Shown piece by piece: positions 1 to 11,304 of a stretch of 64,000 nt of DNA (position 1 is its first letter; every line of letters starts with the position of its first letter). A program made the translations under genes and the position numbers. The stretch is taken from the NCBI GenBank assembly GCA_032209605.1, contig JASFXZ010000011.1:20156255-20220254 (forward strand), in the 5' to 3' direction. The notes below the pieces were generated by a model that did not search any database, was not told the origin of the DNA, and was given only the letters and a program-made list of their open reading frames with translations. This stretch comes from Mactromeris polynyma. Taxonomy: Eukaryota; Mollusca; Bivalvia; Venerida; Mactridae.

Positions 1-3000
1 CGATGGAAATCTAACAAAAAATGGTCACATTCCTTGCCAACCAGCATTGTACCTAATTTCTTCTATAAAATCTTAACTGAACCATTAATCAAATTCTGAA
101 AGACGTACAACGCGGTTTATTTAATTATATATTTCTTGTTGTTTCAAACAGTTCCTATCACATTCGTAAACATGACAACACCAACCAGTGACAAGCCTAT
201 CGAAATAGTAGAAGGTACCATGGCTGAATTTCACTGTCGTACATCCAGCGGTTACCCAGCAGCAGCAGTATCTTGGTATAAAGACGCTACACCTGGTGTA
301 CCCGGTGGTATTCTACGAATAAGGGACAATATAACTAGTGATTCAGTTAAAACTGGAGTAAATCTAGAGGAAGTTACTACTAGTACACTATACCTGTATC
401 CATCTAGAATTGACAGTGGCTACAGTATATATTGCAGTGCGAACAACACAGCAGTACATATACTTTCACAGAGACGCCAAATAATCGAAGTCTTGTGTAA
501 GTAAATACTTTATTTCACCCTCAGTTATATTTCTTACTACAATGCGATGGAAATCTAACATTAAAATGGTCACATTCTTTGCCAACCAACATTGCAGCTG
601 ATTTCTTCTATAAAACCGTAACCGAATCATTGTACACATTCTGAAAGGCGTTTTAAGCGTTTTATTTAATTATATATTTCTTGTTGTTTCAAATAGTTCC
701 TATCACATCCGTAAACATGACATCACCAACTAGCGACAATCCTATCGAAATAGTAGAAGGTACAATGGCTGAATTTTACTGTCGTACATCAAGCGGTTAC
801 CCAGCAGCAGTAGTATCTTGGTACAAAGACACTACACCTGGTGTACCCGGTGGTGTTGTACCAATACGGGACGATGTCACCAGCGAATTAGTTAAAACTG
901 GAGTCGATCTGGAGGAAGTTACTACTAGTTCACTATACCTGTATCCATCTAGAGCTGACAGTGGTCACATTATATATTGCAGTGCAAACAACACAGCCGT
1001 ACATATAATTTCACAGAGACGTCCACTAATCAAAGTATTGTGTAAGTAAATACTTAACTTCACCCTCAGTTATATTTTTTAGTACAATGCTATTGGAATC
1101 TAAAATAGAAATGAACATGAAGTCGAGCAGGTAAAGTCGCAAGCAGAGTAAACAGCCACACCAAAACGACAAGGGGGAAGAACATTTGGCATTCGTAAAT
1201 ACAATTATGGGGATCCAACTTCAATGCTACGTATTGCATTTCACTCGAAATACAACATTTACAAAGTTTATTTAGCGGTATGTGCAGTCACTTCTCAAGA
1301 CAATACATTTAATTCTAAAAAAATACTTCTACTACTTAAAGACAGAATAAGTTGCTATGTCCTAATAATTCCATGGCAAGGTTCATCAGGACATAATTTA
1401 GTTTCACTGAAATAAACATGTGAATAATAGTTATTATGTTGTCAGGGATGATCATTTGGCAAAGTGTATCTAAAAATACCATCCAACCTCATTAAATCTT
1501 TAATTGTAACTTTTTTATTTAGGTGTCCCGGACGAACCTATTGGTTTGTCATACAGTGTGTCAAATAATGAATCAGAGTTACACTGGCAACCTGGATTTG
1601 ATGGTGGATTACAGCAAACGTTTGTTGTACAATTGAGAAAACAGTCTACCGATTACTGGATTGAAAGAAGCATAATACATGAACGAGAAACACATCTTTC
1701 GTTGAGCCTGTCCTTCCTTGACGATGGTACTAACTATACCGCCATGATTTATGCATTCAATTATTTAGGAAACAGTGCTCTAACACAAGGAATATCGTTT
1801 ATAACTAGAGGTAAACAGATAACAATGATAGTGCTCAGTAATGTTTGTACTGTCATTGCATTATGAAACATATCCGCAAGGGTAATATGTATGACAAAGG
1901 CCATTACATGTGTAACTCTTAAGTTAGTGTACAAAGTAAACTTTTTGGGAATAAAACTGAAAATCAAGAATGGTATTAGTATTAATGTAATTCCTATTCT
2001 TGTTTCACAATCAAAGTAAATAACATAAGTTCGTCGATTGTTATTTGTATAAGTTTCAGGAACACTTACATCTGACACAGTATCAAGTCGTGAACCATCA
2101 TTTGCTAGGTACATCGGTGGCCTTGTTGGTGGCAGCGTTCTTGTTATCAATTGTGTTGCGGTCTATGTAATCTTTGTGGTAAGAAAAGGATTTTGCTCCA
2201 ATCATCAAAACGGTGAGAGTCTGTCGTCTTTTGTATTTGTTTACGTCTAAATGTTAATGTCTGCTTGTGTGCGCTTGTTATATGTGGTACTTCTTCTTTG
2301 ACTTCTGTATTCACTTTATTGTGTTTTAGTTCACAAGTCTTGAACAACTGCTTAAGTTGCAATTTTACGAACGACTGGACAAAAGCCCAGCCAACACTTT
2401 CAAAATATATATATAAGTAAAATTTAAATTTTGTTTCTACATTACCAAATAAAAATGGATTATTTTAGCCATATTTAGTTTTAAAGTAATAGTATTTTCA
2501 TGGTCTGGTTCATTTCTACCTAAAATAAACATGATCAATTCGAAACCTCGAACATGTTTGGCTCAAACACAGTCAATACCTCGAACAGGTTCTTTAGCGC
2601 CGGCGAAAACCTTCTGATTTCATATTATTCAACAGTAGATAACTCGAACAGAGATAGGTCGAACACTCGAACATGACCTGCGGTCCCTAGCTTCAATTTC
2701 ATTCATGTTTCATCATTGATAGGTCAAACTATACAGTACTTAATACCTTTGATTGGTCAGTTGATACGTCGTGCTAATTACTTGACTTTTGTAGTAAAAG
2801 TAAAAGTAAAGTGTTTATTTATTATAGTGTCACCCCTATTTAAAGGGCCAGCCAATTTGACTTATGAGACACCTACTTTCTGAGCACATTCACTTCCCGA
2901 TTCCTATCCTTTTAATGCCAGGCACCAGGCAGGTAGGCACACGGTAACCATTATTTAACTAGCTGGCGGCTCACCAACCGGCCATATCAGAACGGACCCC

Positions 3001-6000
3001 TACCGGGATTCGAACCTTCGACCTCCCGCTCCCAAAGCGGATGCCTCAACCACTCGGCCAAGGGAGACGGTATATACATGTACGAATATGACGAACGAAC
3101 TACTTGGTAGATCCATTCAAGTCTTAATGAATAATAGACGGGACATTTGAATTGTTAATTATCTATTAATCTGCAGCAGGAAGACAAATCTAAAAAGAAA
3201 AGATACCATCTCGTATATATAAAATTGTCACAAAGTTCTAAATATCTTAAACAATAAGACAAACATCATGATATCATCAGTGTGAATGTTGGTGTAAATT
3301 CGACCGGAAATTTAATTAATGTTTGATCGTGTCTAGTCATGATACATTCTCTTATTCTACGTATGTCTTCCATAAACGACTTCTTAGTCATAACAGTTCG
3401 TCTAAACATAAAACCTTCCGTGATGCAAAATAACTATTCTATTAAACTTGTTTTTTTTTCCTTTCATTTCCTAACATTATAATTAATTATTATGTTATGA
3501 TTTTTATCGACGTGCATTCAATATGACATTACAAACATTTCACAACTGCCATGCTTTCAGCATGTTTATTACACTTGTAGCGGGGTCAGTCAGATTGTAC
3601 ATACATTCGTATTCCAATATATATTAATCGAACTAATTCCTTTATTCGACGCCAGTTCTACTTTATTTGTTATAGTAAAACATCTATTAATATACATTAT
3701 CGAACATTGCGCTAATAATGTATTAATCTGGATTTGTCGAAAAAAGTATCTAGTATCGTTTGATTAACGTTTTTTACAATCAATGCCTGTACGTAACTTT
3801 ACAAAAGAATATTTTTTGAAACCCTATTACACTGTAATTGTTCGTAGCAACAACACTCGATGCAACCTGTTAAACTATTTAACGTACAGATGGGACAACA
3901 GATCAGACACATGATCTTTAAACAGACATGTTTGTCACTTTATAGTTTACCATTTAGAATACATATTTATCCCGCAAAGGATGTAATTTGTTTCTCATGA
4001 TTGTTTGGTAAAATAGAATTTTCAACCTAGTGATTATGAAATAGAAAAGAGTTATAATTCGTATTTTATTCCATCGTTCTGTATTATATAAGTTGTACGC
4101 AGCATCTTACCTTGCTTTGTATAAAGAACAAATATGAACGAATATATATTATATTTCGATAAAGTACAGAACAACCTTAATATAAGACCAACCTCGGGAC
4201 CATTGCAAACTGTTCTTAATATTGAAGTGGTATTGATATTGAGGTTGAATAAAAAAAACAACAGTGAAATATACTTGAAAACTGTGTTCCTAGTTTGGAG
4301 GTGGTCATATTATATCACCGTTGACTATAAGTGAGGTTTTACTGTAATATCCGATAAATATATCTGTGTTTTTGTATCATGACCGTATTTCCAACAGTAT
4401 CAAGTAGGTTTAGGGACAGAGCCTCCCCACATAGATCACAGGGAAAGATCAGCACACACAACACTAGGAGTTGCGAATTAAGGACACATACCTATGAGGA
4501 TAGGGCGATAAAGAAACGATTGACTAATTACAAAATCATAAGGAAAAGGGAATCCATATCAGGGAAAGACAAGAAAATAAACAGGTCATGTACCGAAAGG
4601 GTCACTGAATACGAACATTATGTCAGACAAAATAATCCTTTTACAAGAAAAGGGAAATATAACATTTGTCTGAAAGATTATTGGAAGTTTTAACCAAACA
4701 GCGATTAACAGCCTTGGAACTGTCAATACAAACATGAGGGATTTAAATCGATATAACGTAGAACTTGTATCACATCTGTTAGATAGATATGTAAGAGAGA
4801 AGGACGACGTTTAAATGATCGAATATACTATAAAGCCAGAAATAATAGATAGTTCCTCCACTTACAATATTAACCTCACTTGTTTTTAATCATCAGTCAT
4901 TTTGGCAGGCACAACTGATTAGCCCTTAGAGGAGTAATTTCCAAATTAAGATGATTGAGGAAATACCGAGAATTTGCATGTGACTACCACCTTTTCTTCA
5001 ACCTACTGAGCCAACTGCCCACATGAGCATAATGAATAAGTTAATTTTTAATATCTGATTGGTTATCATTGTTTACATAATTTCCCCTATACACATTAAG
5101 GAAGTTTGTCAATAAATATGGATGACAGTTCATAACAAGGGAGGTAAATATTGTAAATGTGGGACTATAAAATAAATATCTAATTGCAGACTACGAATTG
5201 AACGACCAGCAGCGGTCAGAAACGTCACCAAGGTATGTAATCAACATTCTTTCCAGCAACCATGTTGGCTTTATTTCAATAGGATTTATCAGAAGAAAAC
5301 AAACCAGTACAGAACATAACGTTTTTCGATTAGGCATATACAGATTATCGTCAACTCATAGGATAGTACTAGAACAGCATAACATAAATGATGTGTATTT
5401 TAGAGAGGGTGTAATTATATACACAACATTTAACAATATGAATAATACAACGCTCATCTAAAATCAGTTGAGGAAAAACGAATATGTTGCTGTGTAAGAT
5501 ATTTAGTATGTGCATTTAATCATAGTTTAATGTTAGATTTTAAAATGTCATCATTATTGGATTTAACGATATACACATATAATGATACATTGTACAATAT
5601 GCGTCACACTACAGTAAAAACGTTCAGGCTTGTTGTAACAAGTAGTATGACACATATGTACTAGTATACAAACAAATTAAAAAAACAGTGTAATGTTTCT
5701 GTTAAATGGCAATCTGTTTTATTACAGAGTGAATGATGAACATGCATTCGGTGATCAGAGTGGTATGTACATTGTAGATTTAATGATGCCTTTATTTCAC
5801 ATAGTAAAATTGTTGTATTGGAATACCCACATCTGGCATACTTATATAGGGGGGGGGGGGGGGTCCACTAGGGGCTGAATCTCAAGGGTCACTTTGATAA
5901 ATTTTGACCGTTTTTTTACCATTGTATAGCCAAAATACCTATAATTTAGAGAAAAATTTATCCTTTAGCCAGAATCCTGAATGTCAAAATTAGTTGTTTT

Positions 6001-6925
6001 TATTTGTTGAATTCCAGGGACCAAAGGATCAACTTATGAATCTTTCAAATAGTTCAATTAAAATGACTATTATTTTCAGGTATGGCAGACCAAACACAAC
6101 AAAATAGGTATGGCTTTAAACACACTTCATATTATTAGTAACGTAAATTCAGTAAGATTTGAAAAACGAAATAAAAAATGTTGATGTAATCGACAATTAC
6201 TTTCTGCGCCGCATTTCATGATGTAATTGTATTTGTGTAGGAAGACCCTGTTGTATAAATGTGGTATCCTCTGTGTTAACCTCTCTCTCGCTTTGTAAAA
6301 GCCAAATAGTATATTCAAATGCATTTTACTACCGATGTCTATAAGGGCCATAGGCAAATGTTACTCTCTACATTATAGCGCAGAATCTCATGTGTATGAA
6401 GAGCTTGAAATGGTTAGAGAGCACGCAGATTATTTGATGTTGCATGCAGCACAAGGTATGTAGAAAGGTATTGTTTGAATTGATACAAGCGAAATTCAAT
6501 TAAATATTTATATAGCTTCAAACGCCATGTTTAAGAGGGTAAAATATTATAAATCACAGTATTATCCACTACATGTATCGGCGTGATCGCCATATTGTTT
6601 CGTTCGGGAAATGTTATTTTACACAGACGGTTTCCGTTTGGAATGAGTTTGACGCTCTATGCTAAACAAGAGAGTCTGTACAAAATGATGTTATAATATA
6701 ACATTCTAAGTGTTAATGGCATAAAGGCTTTTAATGAACTTGCAAAACGGTTATGTAATAAAATAACTATTTTGACGGTTCTAGCGCTGACAATGTAGTG
6801 ATTTACTAGAATTTAATCCGTTTGTAATGTCAAAGTATTTAAACGGTTTATTTCATTCTGTAGGAAAGGAAGAAGGAATTCCTAGAATGACAGTAGAGAC
6901 ATATGAAAATTTGAAGTTGAATTAG
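1..6925 (+). CDS. Receptor gene copy A (5' partial): Ig-Ig-FN3-TM with ITAM-like tail
   Basis: Type I membrane receptor gene whose 5' end lies before the window. Exons seen: 152-496 and 697-1041 (Ig-like), 1523-1810 (FN3), 2060-2212 (transmembrane), 5190-5232, 5728-5762, 6080-6107, 6379-6455 and 6864-6925 (cytoplasmic tail, stop TAG 6923-6925). All borders are AG/GT. Phases agree throughout: the large exons are phase 1-1, and the small tail exons pass through phases 2, 1, 2 and 1. The joined frame has no stop before 6923. The tail of about 90 residues holds four tyrosines, including YEEL-x8-YLML (ITAM spacing) and a final YENL. Known: Ig/FN3 ectodomains with ITAM tails signal through Src/Syk-type kinases in immune receptors. 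Inferred: a cell-surface recognition receptor. Adhesion proteins of the nephrin/sidekick type share the ectodomain plan and are an alternative. Confidence 0.8.
152..496 (+). CDS. Copy A Ig-like domain exon 1
   Basis: Symmetrical phase 1-1 exon of 345 nt. The acceptor is in 'gtttcaaacag' and the donor is gtaagt. It encodes one Ig domain: Cys in 'AEFHC', Trp in 'VSWYKD', and the F-strand motif L-x-L..D-S-G-x-x-x-Y-C near the end. The exon can be repeated or skipped without changing frame. Confidence 0.85.
697..1041 (+). CDS. Copy A Ig-like domain exon 2 (tandem duplicate of exon 1)
   Basis: 345 nt, phase 1-1, closely similar to 152-496, with the same Cys (FYC), Trp (VSWYKD) and D-S-G..Y-C residues. 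It lies exactly 545 bp downstream of its twin and shares flanking intron sequence, so exon and intron were duplicated together. Copy B has only one exon of this type. Confidence 0.85.
1523..1810 (+). CDS. Copy A fibronectin type III exon
   Basis: 288 nt, phase 1-1 (96 codons). FN3 signs: 'ELHWQPGFDGGLQQ' with the B-strand Trp, then 'LDDGTNYTAMIYAFNYLGNS', which fits the FN3 L..g..Y...v.A.N..G.S pattern. The same exon in copy B is at 46679-46954 with high identity. Confidence 0.85.
2060..2212 (+). CDS. Copy A transmembrane exon
   Basis: 153 nt, phase 1-1. A Ser/Thr-rich stalk is followed by a hydrophobic run of about 23 residues starting at YIGGLVGGSVLV, then the basic stop-transfer RKG. The membrane span shows no charged residue, so pairing with an adaptor through a charge is not indicated. 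Signalling would instead come from its own tail. Confidence 0.85.
2796..3072 (-). mobile_element. tRNA-derived SINE in copy A intron
   Basis: Read on the minus strand it starts with a tRNA-like head: A box TGGCCGAGTGGTTGAGGC, an anticodon-like loop TTTGGGA and B box GGTTCGAATCC. A body follows, ending in a CTTTTA-type tail. There is no closing acceptor stem, so it is not a working tRNA gene. Copy B has an uninterrupted sequence at the matching place (near 47840), so this insertion is specific to A. A truncated relative lies at 21085-21205. Confidence 0.8.
4167..4344. mobile_element. MITE with TA target duplication
   Basis: 178 bp with imperfect terminal inverted repeats: CAGAACAACCTTAATA at the left and GTGAGGTTTTACTG at the right. 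It is flanked by TA, as for Tc1/mariner/pogo insertions. A relative sits at 51608-51769, with related internal text ('ataagacca', 'ggaggtggtc'). Confidence 0.65.
4379..4735 (-). repeat. Degenerate copy of a dispersed repeat family
   Basis: Ends in 'gattaacagccttggaactg', the diagnostic end of a family also found at 11590-11990, 15780-16070 and, in part, 27650-27790, 41690-41960, 48040-48085 and 56355-56640. Class unknown. Confidence 0.45.
5190..5232 (+). CDS. Copy A tail exon 1
   Basis: 43 nt between 'taattgcag' and 'gtatgt', phase 1 in and 2 out. It encodes DYELNDQQRSETSP. The tyrosine is followed by a polar stretch. Copy B (48513-48555) has the same length but HELYDQQ, so the tyrosine has moved. 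Confidence 0.7.
5728..5762 (+). CDS. Copy A tail exon 2
   Basis: 35 nt, phase 2 in and 1 out, encoding VNDEHAFGDQS. Copy B has the same exon with four bases missing, which breaks its frame. Confidence 0.65.
5849..5863 (+). repeat. 15-base G run in a tail intron
   Basis: Homopolymer of G. Its length is prone to assembly error. Copy B lacks it at the matching place. Confidence 0.9.
6080..6107 (+). CDS. Copy A tail exon 3 (28 nt)
   Basis: Between 'tattttcag' and 'gtatgg', phase 1 in and 2 out, encoding MADQTQQN. It is needed to bring exon 5728-5762 into frame with the ITAM exon. The same 28-nt exon exists in copy B (50557-50584). Confidence 0.65.
6379..6455 (+). CDS. Copy A ITAM-like exon
   Basis: 77 nt after 'cattatag', ending at 'g|gtatgt', phase 2 in and 1 out. 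It encodes AESHVYEELEMVREHADYLM followed by LHAAQ. The two YxxL units are separated by eight residues, within the ITAM range of 6-12, with acidic residues after the first tyrosine and before the second. Copy B (50805-50881) keeps both YxxL units and the spacing while other residues differ. Confidence 0.75.
6864..6925 (+). CDS. Copy A last coding exon, YENL C-terminus
   Basis: 62 nt after 'cattctgtag'. It encodes GKEEGIPRMTVETYENLKLN and then TAG. YENL is both a YxxL unit and a YxN (Grb2-SH2 type) site. No AATAAA stands close downstream. Confidence 0.75.
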
Positions 6926-7556
6926 GCGATAGATGAAACCATCCATCGCTTTTAGACCAATACAGAAGTTTAACAAACGTTCACATTGAAGAAATAGATT
7001 GTGTTATATAGCGTTTTGTCTATTGTATTGCTGAAAAATGTCAACCGAGTAGAATCTTTGAGTTGCAACTAACGACATTTGTTTGTATTTATCAGTTGTT
7101 ATCATCTGAGCTAGCCGGGCGCGTTTATGACATGATATTTATTTCCAATGAGTAAGATCCTGTTCAATGTTGTAAGTATTTATTTCCAACAAGTGAGGAC
7201 AGGTCCTGTTCAATGTTTAACATACGGCGTATATCCGCCTGGTACTTTTTCGGAGAGCATTTACCGTAGTAGCTCCGCCCATTATGCACAGACAAGTATT
7301 TAATTCCAAACAATGTTAACTTACGGCGTATATTTCCGAGAGCGAACAGTAGCTCCGCCCACTATTCGCAAATACGAATGTTACTTATTTTTATGATGCA
7401 ACACGGATCTATTATTAATTCCGTGGTGGATGCAATCGTTCTAAAAACAAATGGCACACTTGGTGTGTTTTGGTCAGGTGACTTTCTTCCCACACGTTTA
7501 CAACCGTAAATTCCTTACTGCACAATTTACTACCAAGACATATGTCGAATAAAATA

Positions 7557-9614
7557 CAGTGGAACCTCCCCAAACCGGACCCTCTAAAAACCGGAATACT
7601 CCCCAAACCGGACATTTCTTGCGTTCCCGAATTTTCTTCTTCTATTTTTATTGTATAAGAACACTCTGAAAACCGGAACCTCTGAACTCCGGAAACCGGA
7701 CGAAAGTTCAACTTAATTTGGTTCGATTTCTATACAATTTCACCTTCGAAAACCGGAACGACTTTCGACTGCGCGTGTCATCATGAATAAACTTTCATTA
7801 CGTTGACACTTAGTGTATTTTTATCAGTTTGACATGTTCATTTACATTGAAATGCGATGCGCATTTTTACTACACAGGTGTGAAAATCACATACTGTTAC
7901 GGACGTCGGGTCTGATTAATGCCGATGGCAATTACTACTGATTGACTTTTAATCATACATATATTTATTAGCATAAACTTTTACAAGTTTATCGCCATTT
8001 ACAATTAAGTAATCACTCCTCATTACCGCTAAGTCTGTATTTACAGTGTTGCGTATATAATTGTGAAAACTTTTCTGGTGAAGGGACTTATTAAACTACT
8101 TTGTTTAACGTACAGAAGTGCGGTTCTCCTACGCAAGAGGGAAAATGATACAAGAAAAGAAAATATGGCGATAATACATGAGACAGGAGAAAAACATGTA
8201 AACATTACATTACATTTACAAACATAGACATAAAGCATTTCAACATGAAGCAAAGACGCGTAGTACAGAAACAAAGACATAGAGTATGGACAACATATTA
8301 TAATATTATATTGTTACAGTAAATACCATTGCTCAGAGGTATAGCTGTGCTTTAGGTCTTTTCATTGCTTAATGTAAAGTAGTTGGTGGTATGCCATATA
8401 ACGTTTTTACAAAATTGTATGATTCTTTAGTTTGGTCCGTCATTAATTATGGTTCAGCAATGTGGGGAGTTAGATCGTTCTCGTGCATTAATAATGTGTA
8501 TTATTACATTTTATTACATTACTAACAACTTTTTACAAAACTGATAGATAGTCATTCTTATGTTTTTATGTTAATTCCTTTTAAGTCACACGATTATAGT
8601 TTATAATTTAATAGTTTGGCTACACGATAGTGTTGTAATATATCGTATACATTTTGTTTAATTTTATGTATGAGGTGTAATATGCTTGTATAGTCTCTAA
8701 TAATTCTTATTTGAATCGCTTTGTGAAATGTTTTTTATAGTCTTTACTATATGTATATCTATGTTTTGTACACAGATGAGACTTTTAATAAAGAAATATA
8801 TATCAACTTTAATTGATCAGTTGATATTCTTTTGTGTGTTGACAACATATTTTATTCGCACGTTGTGCTAAGTACTTGACTGTTGTACTATATACAAGAG
8901 AGAGAGGTACATCGTGTTAAGTACTTGACTGTTGAGCTACATTGTATATATAATATACTTATGTACGTATTTGACAAACAATCGTTAAGTAGATCCTTAA
9001 CTACTTAATAAACACTAGAAGCGAAATTTTAAACAATACGGCAAACTTTATTGTCAAAGCCGATGTCATGACTGGTATGAATTCGACCGGAAATTTATTT
9101 GATTTGAATCATTAATTGATGTATACATGTTCTTATTGTATGTCTTCCATGAACGACAAACTTGTTATTACTGTTCTTCTAAAATAGTACATTGTCGTTG
9201 TAATTTCGTGATGTAAATAAGAATAAACGAATTATTTTACGATCTCGTGTAAAACATAAACATACAATGTTGTCAAAAAGCAGTAAGTATCACTTTGACG
9301 AGTCTTTCTTTTCATAAATAACATTTTATTTCATGTGCATCTCAAAGCAAATAATATGAATTTCTTTAAGTTTGCTTGTACATTTTTAAATTAAAGGCAG
9401 TCATGTTTGTTTAAGCTGTGTTCATTTTCTTGAAATATCATGTGGTTATACCATGTAAAATTCAAAGATGTACAATCATTAAATGAAATAATGACCTGAA
9501 CGTTAGGTACAAGTATGAAATAGCATAAAAATGAAAAAACACTCTACAAACCGGAAACCTCTGCAAACCGGAATTTTCAACCGGTCCCGAAGGAGTCCGG
9601 TTTAGGTTACACTG
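7557..9614. mobile_element. 2.06-kb non-autonomous TA-flanked DNA transposon (pogo/Tc1-like)
   Basis: Left end CAGTGGAACCTCCCCAAACC and right end (reverse complement) CAGTGTAACCTAAACCGGAC form terminal inverted repeats flanked by TA. Repeated AAACCGGA-type motifs lie inside both ends, as for transposase-binding sites. The uninterrupted target 'gaataaaatacgtgct' is present at 41202-41218 and near 56058, so the boundaries are exact. No transposase was found. Inside are a LINE fragment (8385-8499) and a segment (about 8810-9250) similar to copy A intron 2740-3440. Confidence 0.8.
8385..8499 (+). pseudogene. LINE reverse-transcriptase C-terminal fragment
   Basis: Open stretch reading 'LYDSLVWSVINYGSAMWGVR', the pattern of the conserved end of non-LTR retrotransposon RT regions (lYdslv.pv..YGs..Wg). 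It is only about 38 codons long and nested inside the transposon. Confidence 0.6.
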
Positions 9615-10077
9615 TACGTGCTCAATGAAAGTTTAGTGTTGCAGGAAATTAGCCAGTCGAATACGCATGTGCGCATCGGTTCTTGCTTAATTTCCCTTTT
9701 TTCATATCATAAACAAATAGTGGATGATATTAATTAACGGATGTGGCCGATTGCAATTCCCGTTACAAATAAAGTGAGCATCGATCTTGCTTAATTTCTT
9801 AACGGGTCAGACTGTTGTTCATATTAGGAACAAATAATGACAGATGTTAATTTTGTTTTATTTGCTAAACGGTGAGGCCGATTTCTAAATAAATCAAATG
9901 AGTATCGATCATTGCCCAATGTCTTAACGGATGAGGACAAATTAAATACTACTTCCAAATAAAGTGAACATCGGTTACTGCTTAATTTCTAAAAAAGTAA
10001 GGCCGTTTTTCATGTTAGAAAGAAATAATGACAGATATTAATTTCGTTTAATTTCATAACGCGTGAGGCTGATTTTT

Positions 10078-11304
10078 TATTTTATGCTTTCCAGTGGTTT
10101 ATAAAGATTTATCAGTGGAATAAAAATTGGTATTTTCACTGTTTCAAACAGTGAAAATAACATTTTGATATTTCTCACTGTTCCGATTTTTGGGACTATT
10201 TTTTACCCCACTGGTAACCCCAACAGGGAAATCAGTGTAGAAACTAAATTGAATTGCCTCCCTTTGTATTGAAATGAGATGACCTCTCTTTTGTAAATGT
10301 ACTAGAAAACCATGACGTCATCATCCGGTATACTTGTTGACATTTCGAAGTAAGATGCATTTGTTTTCCGCTTGTATTTCACATAATATCGAACAAATGA
10401 ATGTTCTTTATATATACTTATTTACATAGCGATATCTTGCCATGCGGGTATTTTGATTTAAGTGCCTGTAACGTCGAAAACTAAAGCTTCTTTATTTTTC
10501 GTCTGCAATATTTAACAATATAGCTCTAGTTAACATGGCACAGCTATTTTCACGGAAACTTCAATTTCAACCACACGGAATCTAGATCAATGGGACTCTC
10601 CCAAATGTTCAACAATTCGAATGTACAAAACCTGAGGTATTATGCATCTGATGAAGCGAAGCCACGCGAAGAAACCCCTCTCGCCAGACCATTCAAGACA
10701 GTTCGTGTCATCTCTGACAGTGTCAGTGACGGTTATTCATGTGCAAAACTCGTCAGTTACTACAGACTGTTTAAAAGCGTTCTCCAGATTTCAAAGTTCT
10801 TTGTTAACAAGTTATTTCCATCTTTACGTGTTGTCAACTTCATTTCCAACATAGCGTCCGCTTTGATCATTTATCGATGTGCAATGAATATTGCTACGCC
10901 ATAATTTGTTGCATAATTTCGAACAAATATTTGTTTAATTTATAATTTAATGTGAAACAATAATTAAATTGTCTCAATATTTCTGATCAAATTGTTGTTT
11001 TTTCGACGTTTTCAATGCTGTATAGTTTAATAAATTTGTAGAGTTCGCACTATTTTGTCAGCGGTTGTGCTCGAAATCTACATGGTTGTAAAGCGGCTAC
11101 AGAGGCACCGCACAGGGTAGTATCATGAGACGCTAGAGTAGTTATTGGTCAAAATAATGTTTAATTCTTTAAAAAAAGCACAAAATAAAAAGAATATTAG
11201 TTGATTTCGATGGAAGATCGAATTTTATTTCACTCGTGGTCAAAAGAAAAGTATATTTTAACTCGTGGTACGCCATCGAAATCAACAACTATCCTCTATA
11301 TATT
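10078..11304. mobile_element. 1.2-kb interspersed repeat, copy 1
   Basis: Nearly identical to 31875-33174. It begins near 'ttatgctttccagtggttta' and has a short hairpin (ATTTTCACTG..CAGTGAAAAT) near 10135. It ends with part of a palindrome starting 'gttgatttcgatggaaga'. Block 2 shows the uninterrupted target at 41655-41680. An internal frame of 104 codons at 10590 starts MGLSQMFNNSNVQNLR, but copy 2 stops after 17 codons, so I do not call it a gene. No clear terminal inverted repeats; class unknown. Confidence 0.7.

Larger units (their letters stand above)
1..1090 (+). repeat. 545-bp tandem duplication of Ig exon plus intron
   Basis: The first 90 bases ('cgatggaaatctaac...') match 545 onward, and the two Ig exons sit at the same offset. 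The window opens at the start of a repeat unit, so further units may lie upstream. Confidence 0.8.

Noticed and set aside
2985..3072. Possible tRNA gene (Pro-like anticodon)
   Set aside because: A and B boxes are good, but the acceptor stem does not close and the sequence runs on into a SINE body and tail.
5693..5878. Frame starting MFLLNGNLF, also found at 49314
   Set aside because: Runs across the splice sites of a tail exon in another frame; repeated only because the paralogs are similar.
10590..10904. 104-codon frame starting MGLSQMFNNS
   Set aside because: Inside an interspersed repeat; the second copy (32401) stops after 17 codons.
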